From contig CAKTOK010000001.1 of the NCBI GenBank assembly GCA_934589835.1, positions 1 through 64,000 on the forward strand: a stretch of DNA of 64,000 bases, in the 5' to 3' direction. The position numbers and the translations under genes are program-made. Numbering within the stretch: position 1 is the first letter of the stretch; each line of letters opens with the position of its first letter. The notes beneath the pieces are model-generated. The model was not told where the DNA came from. It was given only the letters and a program-made list of their open reading frames with translations, and searched no databases. Origin of the DNA: an uncultured Oscillospiraceae bacterium (GTDB taxonomy: Bacteria; Bacillota; Clostridia; Oscillospirales; Oscillospiraceae). This document shows, one piece after another, positions 52,222 to 59,529 of the stretch.

Positions 52222-53871
52222 ATGAGGAACCACGTCCAGCTTGCAGACGCCTACTACCGCCTGTCCGACGAGGAACGGAAGCACGGCGAGTCTGCCAGCA
52301 TTACCAACCAGCGTACCATTGTGCGGGAATACTGCGCCCAGCGCGGCATCCTTCTGGTGGAGGAGTTTGTCGATGACGGATATTCCGGCGGCAACTTCGA
52401 GCGCCCGGGCTTCCGCGCCATGCTGGCGCATCTGAACGCCGGCAAGGCCAATATGGTCATCACCAAGGATCTGTCCCGTCTGGGTCGTGACATGACGGAA
52501 TCCAGCCACTACGCGGAGCGCTATTTTCCGGAACACGGCATCCGTTATCTGGCCCCCGGCAGCAACTTCGATTCCGAGGAAGAGAACCTGATGGCGCCGT
52601 TCCAGTTCGCCATGAACGACGTCTACCTGCGGGATACGTCCCGCAAGGTCAGGCAGACGCTGAACACCAAGCGCAGCAACGGCAAGTATGTGGCCTGTCC
52701 GCCCTACGGCTACCGCAAGGCGGAGCGCACCACCGACCGGCTCGTGCCGGACGAGAACACCGCGCCGGTGGTCAGGATGATCTTTGACATGGCCGCCTCC
52801 GGCCAGTCCTGCCGCAGCATCGCCCTGCGGCTCAATGAGCTGTGTATCATGCCGCCGCTGAAGTACCGCGTGGAGTGCCGCGACAATTTTACCGAGCGGG
52901 GCGCACAGCGGGTGTCCGACCTGTGGAACTACACCACCGTGAAGCGCATCCTGCACAATCAGGTCTATCTGGGGCACACGCTGCTGGGCAAGAGCCGCAA
53001 GGTCAGCGTGAAATCCAAGAAGAAGGTCAAGGTGCCGGAGGAGGAATGGGTGTTCACGAAGAACACCCACGAGGCGCTGGTGTCGCAGGAGCAGTTCGAC
53101 ATGGCCGCCCACTTCATGGGCGAGAACACCAGGGCCAACGGCGCAAATCCTGCGTTCCGCCACAGCATCTTCGGCGGCATCGCCTACTGTGCCTGCTGCG
53201 GCGCGGCCATGTGCTCCGGCGGCTCCGTCTACAACGGCGAACGGGCGAAATACTGGTATCTGGTGTGCAACAACCTCAGCTCCAGAGCGCGGAGCCGCTG
53301 CCTGCACGGGGCGCGTATCCGCTACGACGACCTGATGGAGGTCGTTCGCCGCGACCTCAACAGGCTGCTGTCCTTTGACGAGAGTACGATCCGTACCATC
53401 ACGGAAAACGCCGTCGAGCAGGCCAACGCCTCCCTGGGCGGCGAAGACCCTGCTGTGCAGATCGGGAACATCGACAGGCAGACCGCCCGCCTCAAGCGGA
53501 TGATCGAGCGCGCCTACCGCGACAATATCGCAGGAGCGCTCAGCGATGCCATTCAGGAGGAACTGGTCAAAAAGCTCAGCAGGGAGATCGAGGAGCTGAC
53601 CGTGCGCCGCAGGAATCTGGCGGAGGGCAAGACGGCGGCAAAGGAGATACGCAGCGCCTACGGGCTGTTTTTCCGCCTCGCGAAACGGTATACCGATATC
53701 GAAACGCTGGATAGAGATCTCCTGCACGCCTTCATCGAGCGTATCGAGATCGGCGAAAAGATACTGCCGGAGGGCAGAAAGGTCGCCGGCCCGCGTACCC
53801 CGTACCGGCAGAGCATCCGTATCTTCTACCGCTTCATCGGGGAAGTGCCGGGAGCCGGAAAAATTCCTTGA
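52222..53871 (+). CDS. Large serine recombinase (TnpX-like)
   Basis: A 549-residue site-specific recombinase. The resolvase domain (about 5-150) has the YYRLSDEE motif with catalytic Ser15, SITNQRTIVREYC, the VDDGYSGGNFERPGFRAML turn and ITKDLSRLGRD. The recombinase domain (about 165-280) and a zinc ribbon (CACCGAAMCSGG...CLHG, about 330-385) follow, then a coiled coil (about 415-490, IDRQTARLKRMIERAY and KKLSREIEELTVRRR) that controls synapsis in this class. ATG 52222 has AAAGGAG. The protein appears intact, although the last residues could be affected by the adjacent junction. It inserts and excises circular elements. Confidence 0.93.
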   Translation: MRNHVQLADAYYRLSDEERKHGESASITNQRTIVREYCAQRGILLVEEFVDDGYSGGNFERPGFRAMLAHLNAGKANMVITKDLSRLGRDMTESSHYAERYFPEHGIRYLAPGSNFDSEEENLMAPFQFAMNDVYLRDTSRKVRQTLNTKRSNGKYVACPPYGYRKAERTTDRLVPDENTAPVVRMIFDMAASGQSCRSIALRLNELCIMPPLKYRVECRDNFTERGAQRVSDLWNYTTVKRILHNQVYLGHTLLGKSRKVSVKSKKKVKVPEEEWVFTKNTHEALVSQEQFDMAAHFMGENTRANGANPAFRHSIFGGIAYCACCGAAMCSGGSVYNGERAKYWYLVCNNLSSRARSRCLHGARIRYDDLMEVVRRDLNRLLSFDESTIRTITENAVEQANASLGGEDPAVQIGNIDRQTARLKRMIERAYRDNIAGALSDAIQEELVKKLSREIEELTVRRRNLAEGKTAAKEIRSAYGLFFRLAKRYTDIETLDRDLLHAFIERIEIGEKILPEGRKVAGPRTPYRQSIRIFYRFIGEVPGAGKIP

Positions 53872-53972
53872 GGTGGATGCACATCCACCTCGGACGCGGC
53901 CTCCATCTTAAACTTATCCATCGCGGCCTTGGCCTCGGGGACGTTCAGCTTGTTGCTGTTCTTACTGGACAT
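53826..53972 (-). pseudogene. Alpha/beta-type small acid-soluble spore protein, truncated
   Basis: Starts at ATG 53972 with AAAGGAG upstream. The first 31 residues (KLNVPEAKAAMDKFKMEAAS, then EVDV) are the N-terminal half of an alpha/beta SASP, in which VPEAKxALxxFKxExA is conserved. The usual second half, containing the NGxLTSRxAGxVGGxM block, is missing. The frame instead runs into the antisense of the recombinase (HPPQGIFPAPGTSPMKR) and stops. The break coincides with a 22-bp inverted repeat. Normal SASPs protect spore DNA from UV and are cut by GPR. This copy is probably non-functional; intact SASP genes are expected elsewhere in a spore former. Confidence 0.72.
53870..53891. repeat. Perfect inverted repeat at the recombinase/SASP junction
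   Basis: GAGGTGGATG-CA-CATCCACCTC. One arm begins in the recombinase stop codon, the other is SASP codons GluValAspVal on the minus strand. It may be part of the attachment site or a by-product of the rearrangement. Confidence 0.8.
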
Positions 53973-54135
53973 ATTGAAAAATCTCCTTTCCTGTTGTTGA
54001 GCGATAAGCTCCTGTCGGGTATCGCAGTCATAGCTTTTCCCGCCGCCGGACGAATATGCGCTGACCGCGGCTGGTAATATCTGCTGCCGCTGTACAGCGC
54101 GTTTTCCGCACAAAATACATCTGTTGAAAATGCGG

Positions 54136-54170
54136 CAAAAAAAGAGGACCTGCTCCTGTGAGCAGGTCCT
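54136..54170 (-). terminator. Terminator after the kinase/LytTR operon
   Basis: Minus-strand AGGACCTGCTC pairs with GAGCAGGTCCT around ACAG, followed by CTTTTTTT. Confidence 0.88.
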
Positions 54171-54175
54171 GCGGC

Positions 54176-55489
54176 TTAGCTTGACTGCGCGGCAGCGTCC
54201 TTGACCGGCAGCATCACCTGTAACTGAAACACGCCGTCCTCGGCGCGGAACTGGCACAGGCCGCCGCGCTGCTGGGCGATGGTCTGGATGCTGCGGCAGC
54301 CGTAGCCGTGTCCGGCCTCGTTGGAAATGGGCACGCCGTTCCGCATCACCGGCGGCACATCGTAGGGGTTGCGTACCTCGATGAGCAGCTTGTTCAGCCG
54401 GATCCCGCAGTAAAGCTCCACAGTCCGCCGCTCCGGCGCCAACGGCGCCACAGCCCGCAGCGCGTTTTCCACCGCGTTGGACAGCAGGGCGCACAGCTCT
54501 GTGTCACGGACGGTGATCTCCCGGGGCACGCGGGCGTCCACATGGAGCTGGACGCCCATGCGCTGCGCCTTCTGGGCGAAGGAGGAGCACAGCAGATTGA
54601 CCGTCTCGTTTTCGCAGAACCGGCGGGCCGTGATGGACTCCACATCGGCCTGCACCTTCCGGATGTAGGCCTGCGCCTGCTCCGTGTTGTCGGCGGCCAG
54701 CAGACCGCCGATCATGTTCAGATGGTGGCGCATATCGTGCTGATACACCGCCGTCTGCAGCTCCGACTGCCGCAGGGAGTCCATCTCCAGCTGGGACTGC
54801 TTCAGCGCCGCCTCCAGCAGGGAGGTCTGGGTCTCCGCCCTGGCCCGCTTCTGGGTCTGTATATGGAACGCGGGCAGGAACAGGATATAGAACACCACCA
54901 GCACCGTGGGCAGGAACTCGTTGAGCACCTGAATACCGGAGTACAGCGCGTCGGAATAGATGGTGGTGGCGTAGTCGAAAATATAATAGGTGGTGGGCAG
55001 GCTGCCGAACAGCAGCAGCGCCGCAGGCGAATCGGTCATGGCGCTGTGTATCGCGCCCACGAAATACCGTCGGAACAGACAGAACAGCATCGCCAGCAGC
55101 AGGATGTACACGAGATCGCCTGTCACGGCGCTGTGGGTCAGGGCCTCCACGGCCATCCTGCCCCAGCGGGGCGGCTGACAGCAGAGATAGGCGGTGCAGG
55201 TGCTGACAATGGCCACACCCCACCGCTTTTGCAGCGCCAGCACCAGAATGAGCACCAGCGGCAGGTGGACGATCAGGGGATAGATGCGCTTCGCGCCTGC
55301 CTCGCCCAGCAGGAACCAGCTCAGCAGCTGCACCAGCAGGAACACGGGGCACAGCAGCCATATCAGCCGCTTCTGGCGGGCCGTCTTGCACCCGCCGGCG
55401 ATGTCCACACTGAGAAGCAGCCCGTAGATCAACACCAGCCCGTAGTTGAACACATCCAGCGCAGAGCGGAACGTCATGTCGAACATCAC
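54176..55489 (-). CDS. GHKL-domain sensor histidine kinase (AgrC/LytS-like)
   Basis: A 437-residue kinase. Six to seven TM helices occupy about 1-215, then a helical linker (about 215-245). The H-box is YQHDMRHHLNMIGGL, in which the DxRHxxN pattern is typical of HPK10/AgrC-type kinases. The GHKL ATPase has the N-box LLSNAVENAL and the glycine box GHGYGCRSIQTI. The start overlaps the LytTR regulator stop (ATGA), so this is the second gene of a two-component operon. Such pairs often sense peptides, but no peptide-precursor gene is seen. A terminator follows the gene. Confidence 0.93.
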   Translation of the reverse strand: MMFDMTFRSALDVFNYGLVLIYGLLLSVDIAGGCKTARQKRLIWLLCPVFLLVQLLSWFLLGEAGAKRIYPLIVHLPLVLILVLALQKRWGVAIVSTCTAYLCCQPPRWGRMAVEALTHSAVTGDLVYILLLAMLFCLFRRYFVGAIHSAMTDSPAALLLFGSLPTTYYIFDYATTIYSDALYSGIQVLNEFLPTVLVVFYILFLPAFHIQTQKRARAETQTSLLEAALKQSQLEMDSLRQSELQTAVYQHDMRHHLNMIGGLLAADNTEQAQAYIRKVQADVESITARRFCENETVNLLCSSFAQKAQRMGVQLHVDARVPREITVRDTELCALLSNAVENALRAVAPLAPERRTVELYCGIRLNKLLIEVRNPYDVPPVMRNGVPISNEAGHGYGCRSIQTIAQQRGGLCQFRAEDGVFQLQVMLPVKDAAAQSS

Positions 55490-56208
55490 AGACCCTCCCT
55501 CTCCGCGAACAGCAGCTGCATATAGTCCTTCTGCAGCTGGGGATACAGCAGCCGCGACACCGGCAGGCTCATGCCGGAAAATGTATGAACGCCGGCGGGG
55601 GACAGCTCGTCGATCTGAAGCATATTGACGATATAGGACCGGTGGATACGCATAAACTCCGGCCGCGCCAGCAGCAGCGGCTCATAGTCCTTCAAAGAGC
55701 CGGTCACCTCCCGCACCTGTCCGTCCGTCATGTTAAAGAACAGGTGCTTGCCGCTGACCTCCACGTAGGCCAGCTGGGAGAAGGGGATGCGGACCAGCGT
55801 GGCGCCGGCCTTCAGCGTCAGCCCGTCCTGCGGCCGCTGCTCCCGCAGGGAAAGCTGATCCAGCACGGGGAACAGCAGCTTGGCGCTGATGGGCTTGAGC
55901 AGGTACTCCAGCGCCCGCACACCGTAGCTCTCGTAGGCAAAGCCCGGGGAGGACGTGAGGAACACGATGTCGGCGGCGGCGTCAAAGCAGCGGATCTCCC
56001 GGGCGGCGGCCATGCCGTCGATGCCCGGCATCATCACGTCCAGCAGATACAGGGTGAAGCGTTCCCGCTCCGCCGCATCCAGCAGGTCGCCTGCGCTGCG
56101 GAACGTCCGGTATCGCAGAGGGATATGCCGCTGGTCCTGCCAGGCGTCCAGCAGGCCCGTCAGCACCGTCAGCTCCTCCAGCTGGTCGTCGCAGACTGCG
56201 ATATACAT
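55486..56208 (-). CDS. LytTR-family response regulator
   Basis: A 240-residue protein. The receiver domain (about 1-120) has the acidic pair CDDQ at the start, phospho-acceptor Asp57 (LYLLDVMMPGIDG), and the ALEYLLKP Lys motif. The LytTR DNA-binding domain (about 135-238) has QLAYVEVSGKHLFFN, then FMRIHRSYIVNM, which is the typical RIHRSYIVN strand. ATG 56208 follows GGAAGGGAGGG; longer frames have no ribosome site. Two direct repeats of LytTR type lie just upstream of its own promoter, so autoregulation and control of the divergent LemA-like/bactofilin genes is likely (inference). Confidence 0.93.
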   Translation of the reverse strand: MYIAVCDDQLEELTVLTGLLDAWQDQRHIPLRYRTFRSAGDLLDAAERERFTLYLLDVMMPGIDGMAAAREIRCFDAAADIVFLTSSPGFAYESYGVRALEYLLKPISAKLLFPVLDQLSLREQRPQDGLTLKAGATLVRIPFSQLAYVEVSGKHLFFNMTDGQVREVTGSLKDYEPLLLARPEFMRIHRSYIVNMLQIDELSPAGVHTFSGMSLPVSRLLYPQLQKDYMQLLFAEREGL

Positions 56209-56243
56209 GGGCGTCCCTCCTTCCGCAGCGTTTTCTGCCCTTG

Positions 56244-56272
56244 ATTCTACCATACCGCTCCGCGGAAGGAAA
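56244..56272 (-). promoter_or_regulatory. Promoter of the LytTR two-component operon
   Basis: Minus-strand TTTCCT (56267-56272), 17-nt spacer, TAGAAT (56244-56249). Confidence 0.6.
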
Positions 56273-56311
56273 GTCGAAACTGACATTTCGTGTCGAAAAA
56301 ATATACATTTC
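56273..56311. promoter_or_regulatory. LytTR-type direct repeats between divergent units
   Basis: ACATTTC occurs at 56283-56289 and 56305-56311, 22 bp apart (two helical turns), and GTCGAAA at 56273-56279 and 56292-56298. Paired direct repeats with about two turns between starts are the usual sites for LytTR dimers. They touch the regulator's -35 and overlap the plus-strand promoter. Confidence 0.6.
56280..56307 (+). promoter_or_regulatory. Promoter candidate for the LemA-like/bactofilin unit
   Basis: CTGACA, 16-nt spacer, TATACA, inside the LytTR repeat region; about 90 nt before the ATG. Confidence 0.5.
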
Positions 56312-56396
56312 AGGCCGCAGGTGTGCAGCGGCGGGAAAAAGCTGGTAACATCACAGAAGATCAAAGTGGAAAATCAAAAAGGGGGAGTTGAGGCCG

Positions 56397-56738
56397 ATGG
56401 CGCCGTGGGCCGCATGGCTGATCGCGGCAGTCAGTCTTGCCGCGTTCGTGACCCTCTGGTGCTGGGAGGTGCGCCGTGTCCTGACCGACAGAAGGAGCAC
56501 GGTGGACAGCGCGGCCGGCCAGTGGGCCGCCTTCCGCCGGAAGATGGCGGAAACGCCCTGCGATCAGGAGCTGGCTGCGGTGCTGCTGCGAAGCGAGAGC
56601 ATCTACCGGCAGGCAGTGGATAACTACAACCGCACATTTTGCCGCCCATGGGTATACCTGCCGGCTCGGCTCATGGGGTTCCGCAGAGTGGAGGAGCCGG
56701 CGGACAGCGTGGCCGGAGAGGGCCTGAAAACCGCGTGA
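56397..56738 (+). CDS. Short LemA-like membrane protein
   Basis: A 113-residue protein. One N-terminal TM helix (about 5-25, WAAWLIAAVSLAAFVTLWCW) is followed by helices and a segment QAVDNYNRTFCRPWVYLPARLMGFRRVEE. The YNxxxxxxPxxLxxxxxGF pattern resembles the end of LemA-family proteins, which are usually about 180-200 residues, so this is a short or divergent member. LemA function is unknown; the family is membrane-linked. ATG 56397 is chosen over TTG 56388 by spacing from GGGGGAG. It lies 38 nt before the bactofilin gene and downstream of the LytTR repeats. Confidence 0.62.
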   Translation: MAPWAAWLIAAVSLAAFVTLWCWEVRRVLTDRRSTVDSAAGQWAAFRRKMAETPCDQELAAVLLRSESIYRQAVDNYNRTFCRPWVYLPARLMGFRRVEEPADSVAGEGLKTA

Positions 56739-56776
56739 AAGGACGTGCACAGCGCACGGAGAGAGGAGACATCGTT

Positions 56777-57373
56777 ATGGACAAGAAGATCATCAAGCAG
56801 ACCGCCTATGAGCTGTTCGGCGTGGGTGCCGCGCCGGAGCACACCGCGCCCGCCAAGGGCGGCAGAAACGAGCCGGTCAAGCCTGCCGTGTCCGCCGCGC
56901 CTGTGGTGCAGCCGTCTGCACCGGCCAAGCCCGCCGCCAGCTATCTGGCGCCCGGCACGGCGCTGGAGGGGCAGCTCCGGTCCGAGGGCGATCTGGAGAT
57001 CGCCGGCAGCTTCCGCGGCAGCATCACCACCAACGGCACCGTCATGCTGCGCTCCAACATCAAGAGCACCGTGAACGCCGCCAACCTGAATCTGTCCGGC
57101 TGCTCGCTGGAGGGCGACGTCACCGTTACCGGCACCGTCACCGTCAGCGAGGATTCCCGCATCACCGGCAACGTCACCGCCCGCGAGCTCCAGTGCGCCG
57201 GCGAGATCAACGGCGACCTGAGCATCACCGGCAACACCACGCTGGAGGAGAAGGCCCGCATCAACGGCAGTGTCTCCACCGGCACCATGTCCGTGGCCCG
57301 CGGCGCCGCCATCTGCGGCAGCGTGGAGATGGGCAAGAAGTCCGGCAAGAAGGGTGACGCCGCTCAGGCGTAA
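56777..57373 (+). CDS. Bactofilin-family cytoskeletal protein
   Basis: A 198-residue protein. A flexible Pro/Ala-rich N-terminal region (about 20-58) follows a short amphipathic start (MDKKIIKQTAYELFGVG). The bactofilin core (about 59-180) is a right-handed beta-helix of repeated turns: LEGQLRSEGDLEIAGSFRGS, TVNAANLNLSGCSLEGDV, then RITGNVTARELQCAGEINGD. A Lys-rich tail ends it. Bactofilins self-assemble without nucleotide and localise cell-wall enzymes. GAGAGGAG precedes the ATG. Its neighbours (LemA-like, MscS) and the LytTR pair suggest an envelope group. Confidence 0.92.
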   Translation: MDKKIIKQTAYELFGVGAAPEHTAPAKGGRNEPVKPAVSAAPVVQPSAPAKPAASYLAPGTALEGQLRSEGDLEIAGSFRGSITTNGTVMLRSNIKSTVNAANLNLSGCSLEGDVTVTGTVTVSEDSRITGNVTARELQCAGEINGDLSITGNTTLEEKARINGSVSTGTMSVARGAAICGSVEMGKKSGKKGDAAQA

Positions 57374-57501
57374 CGCCCTGCACAAAATGCCAATGCATTT
57401 CGCCGCCCTGTCTGGGGGAGATACAGGGACGGCGTATGGCCCATACGGGGGAGGAGAAGGGAGACGCGGCCGTCAGGCCGCGTCTTTCGCCCATTCTGCG
57501 G

Positions 57502-57530
57502 TTGAAAGCCGCCGGTATTTATGGTAGCAT
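57502..57530 (+). promoter_or_regulatory. Promoter of the mscS unit
   Basis: TTGAAA, 17-nt spacer, TAGCAT. A GC-rich hairpin GACGCGGCC/GGCCGCGTC (57461-57482) just before it may end the bactofilin transcript. Confidence 0.6.
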
Positions 57531-57564
57531 AGATACAACTATCCGGGAAAAGGGGAGGATCATG

Positions 57565-58458
57565 ATGAAGGGTGACAAAAACAGAAATACACCGAAGCGA
57601 ATGCTGCTGTATGCTCTGCTTTTGGCGGCGGTGGCCGCGCTGGGCATCGCCACGAAGGCCTTCGACTTCAAGGAGCTGGCCGCCGTGTTCACCGTGAACA
57701 GTACATCGCTGCTGAAGCTGGCGCTGATGGTGTTCGGCGTTCTGCTGGCGGAGAATCTGGTGGTGTTCCTGCTGGACCTTGCCAAGCCCGCCAGCCATCG
57801 GGCGCGGTCCGTGCTGTCGCTGGTGTCCAGCCTGGTGCGGTATCTGGCCGTCATCATCATCCTGTGCAGCGCCCTGAGCATCGTGGGCGTCAACATCGGC
57901 ACCATCGTCGCCAGCGTGGGCGTTTTGGCCCTGATCGTGGGCTTCAGCGCCGAGAGCCTTATCGCCGACGTGGTCATCGGCGCCTTCATGCTGCTGGAGA
58001 ACCAATACAATGTGGGCGACATCGTGGAGGTCAACGGCTTCCGCGGCACCGTCACCAGCATCGGCATCCGCACCACCTGCATCACCGATTCCGGCGACAA
58101 TGTGAAGATCATCAACAATTCGGAGATGAAGAATATCCTCAACCGCTCCGACAACTCCTCCAAGGCGGTGTGCGACATCTCCGTGCCCTACGAGACGGAC
58201 ATCGAGTCGCTGGAGGCCCGCCTGCCCGCGCTGTTGGAGGATATCTATCATCGCCACACCGACACCATGGAGAGCGCGCCGCAGTATCTGGGCGTGCAGG
58301 CGCTGGAGGCCTCCGGTATCCTGCTGCGCTTTCTGGTGAACGTGTCGGAGAAGAACATTTTTTCCACGGCACGCATCCTGAACCGCGACCTGCTGCTGGG
58401 CTTTCGCCGCATGGGCGTGGAATGCCCCTATCCGCAGCTGGACGTCCACACGAAGTGA
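57565..58458 (+). CDS. MscS-family mechanosensitive ion channel
   Basis: A 297-residue protein of small MscS type. TM helices lie at about 10-30, 45-70 and 85-110; the pore-lining TM3 is VNIGTIVASVGVLALIVGFSAESLIADVVIGAFMLLEN (glycine/alanine-spaced), then the beta domain starts YNVGDIVEVNGFRGTVTSIGIRTT. The cytoplasmic alpha/beta domain closes the protein. It opens under membrane tension to release solutes in osmotic downshock. ATG 57565 is chosen for six-nt spacing from GGGGAGG; ATG 57562 directly before it is nearly equal. The InlB-repeat gene begins six nt after the stop. Confidence 0.93.
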   Translation: MKGDKNRNTPKRMLLYALLLAAVAALGIATKAFDFKELAAVFTVNSTSLLKLALMVFGVLLAENLVVFLLDLAKPASHRARSVLSLVSSLVRYLAVIIILCSALSIVGVNIGTIVASVGVLALIVGFSAESLIADVVIGAFMLLENQYNVGDIVEVNGFRGTVTSIGIRTTCITDSGDNVKIINNSEMKNILNRSDNSSKAVCDISVPYETDIESLEARLPALLEDIYHRHTDTMESAPQYLGVQALEASGILLRFLVNVSEKNIFSTARILNRDLLLGFRRMGVECPYPQLDVHTK

Positions 58459-58464
58459 TCGGCC

Positions 58465-59307
58465 ATGGACGAGAGAGATCTGGAATTTCCGCGGCTGGGC
58501 GAAACGGCGCTGCCGCCGGAGTTCACACCCCTGCCGGACGAGTTTGGCCAGAGCGGCGGCACGGCCCCGCCCGCCAAAGCCGGCAGGACCCTGTGGAAGA
58601 AGGTGCTGTACGCGCTGGCAGGCCTGTCGGCCCTGACCGCCGTCACCCTGTCCGGCGCCGGTACGGCGCCGGAGACAACGGCCCTGCCGGAGATGCCGTC
58701 TGCACAGGAGGAGACCTATCCGCTGGAGGGTACGCTGTACTGCACCGTTTATAACGACACTTTTGGCCCCGACGGCCAGCCGCTGGTGCTGCTGGACCGC
58801 GCGGCGGTGGAGGTATCCGCTCTGGCGGACGCCCCCATGACCCTGCCCCAGCCGCAGCAGCCGGTGTCCGACGGCGCCGTGTTTCTGGGCTGGGTGGGGC
58901 ATTACGATACGGCGGCAGGCAAGACGTACCGCCTGCTGGGCGATGCCCTGACGGCGTCGGACGCGGCGGCCATCCGCCCTGCGGAGGACGGCAGCCGCAC
59001 GCTGGAGGTACACGCCGCGTGGCGAGGCGATGGCGCAGGCCGCTTCCCGTGGCAGCTGACGCTGGACGACGGCGACAGCGCCGCGGCATACGACGCCTCG
59101 GTGCCCCTGCGCTCCGGCGGCACCGTGTACCTGTGCGCCTATCCCGTGCCGGAGCGGGCGGGCCTGCGGTTCGCCGGCTGGCGGGACAGGGACGGCGCAC
59201 CGGTGGAGACGCTGCCCGCCGCCGCATTTTTTGCAGCGCAGAACGGAGAAACGGACTGGTCCGCGCCTCGCGCGGTGACGCTCTACGCCCACTGGGAAAC
59301 GGCCTGA
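58465..59307 (+). CDS. Membrane-anchored protein with InlB/Flg_new-type beta repeats
   Basis: A 280-residue protein. A hydrophilic N-terminus (1-44) precedes one TM helix (about 46-66, VLYALAGLSALTAVTLSGAG), so the C-terminal part is outside. That part has two units of Listeria-Bacteroides (Flg_new) type: VFLGWVGHYDTAAGKTY...EVHAAW and LRFAGWRDRDGAPVETL...TLYAHWE. Each ends in the typical xxAxW strand. Such repeats occur in surface proteins and may mediate contacts. Six nt separate it from mscS; no separate promoter is seen. No catalytic motif is visible. Confidence 0.78.
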   Translation: MDERDLEFPRLGETALPPEFTPLPDEFGQSGGTAPPAKAGRTLWKKVLYALAGLSALTAVTLSGAGTAPETTALPEMPSAQEETYPLEGTLYCTVYNDTFGPDGQPLVLLDRAAVEVSALADAPMTLPQPQQPVSDGAVFLGWVGHYDTAAGKTYRLLGDALTASDAAAIRPAEDGSRTLEVHAAWRGDGAGRFPWQLTLDDGDSAAAYDASVPLRSGGTVYLCAYPVPERAGLRFAGWRDRDGAPVETLPAAAFFAAQNGETDWSAPRAVTLYAHWETA

Positions 59308-59321
59308 CAGGCCATCAAAAA

Positions 59322-59360
59322 GCAGGAGACAGCCGCAGCGGCCGTCTCCTGCTTATTTTT
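59322..59360 (+). terminator. Terminator after the mscS unit
   Basis: GCAGGAGAC...GTCTCCTGC with an inner GCC/GGC, followed by TTATTTTT. It overlaps the stop of the convergent 56-residue gene. Confidence 0.85.
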
Positions 59361-59529
59361 ATTGCTTCCGCGCCGTCAGATACTCATCGCCGGGCCGCCA
59401 GAACGGGCAGCTCCCCGTGTCCGAGGCCAGAAAGCGGGCCATCTCGTCCTCGTCCAGATCCATGTCGCACACATAGTCGTCGTATTCCTCGTCATAGCGG
59501 AAGAACACGCACGTCTCACATTTGTCCAT
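59359..59529 (-). CDS. Small Cys-rich protein coupled to the MATE gene (DUF6472-like)
   Basis: A 56-residue protein starting at ATG 59529, directly after the MATE stop (TAAATG), with GGAGG ten nt upstream inside the MATE coding end. It begins MDKCETCVFFRYDEEYDDYV and has C-terminal SCPFWRPGDEY. Four cysteines in a CxxC...C...C layout (Cys4, Cys7, Cys21, Cys41) and many acidic residues suggest metal binding. I recognise it as like the DUF6472 small proteins of clostridia, which have no known function. Strict coupling to the exporter suggests a joint need, but no mechanism is visible. Confidence 0.8.
   Translation of the reverse strand: MDKCETCVFFRYDEEYDDYVCDMDLDEDEMARFLASDTGSCPFWRPGDEYLTARKQ

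Larger units (their letters stand above)
51780..53891 (+). mobile_element. Small serine-recombinase element or remnant (Tn4451-like functions)
   Basis: Contains a TnpW-like small gene and a large serine recombinase of TnpX type and little else. A 10-bp TTGAGGTGGA occurs at both proposed ends (51781-51790 and 53868-53877) and may be an attachment core, though a chance match cannot be excluded. The right end abuts a truncated SASP gene. No cargo, relaxase or resistance gene is present, so this is either a minimal element or a decayed one. The outer boundaries are approximate. Confidence 0.5.

Noticed and set aside
53973-54135. Sporulation (sigma-G) promoter for the truncated SASP gene
   Set aside because: GCATATT and CTATGACT elements exist upstream but do not fit the sigma-G pattern or spacing well enough to call; nothing else is seen in this stretch.
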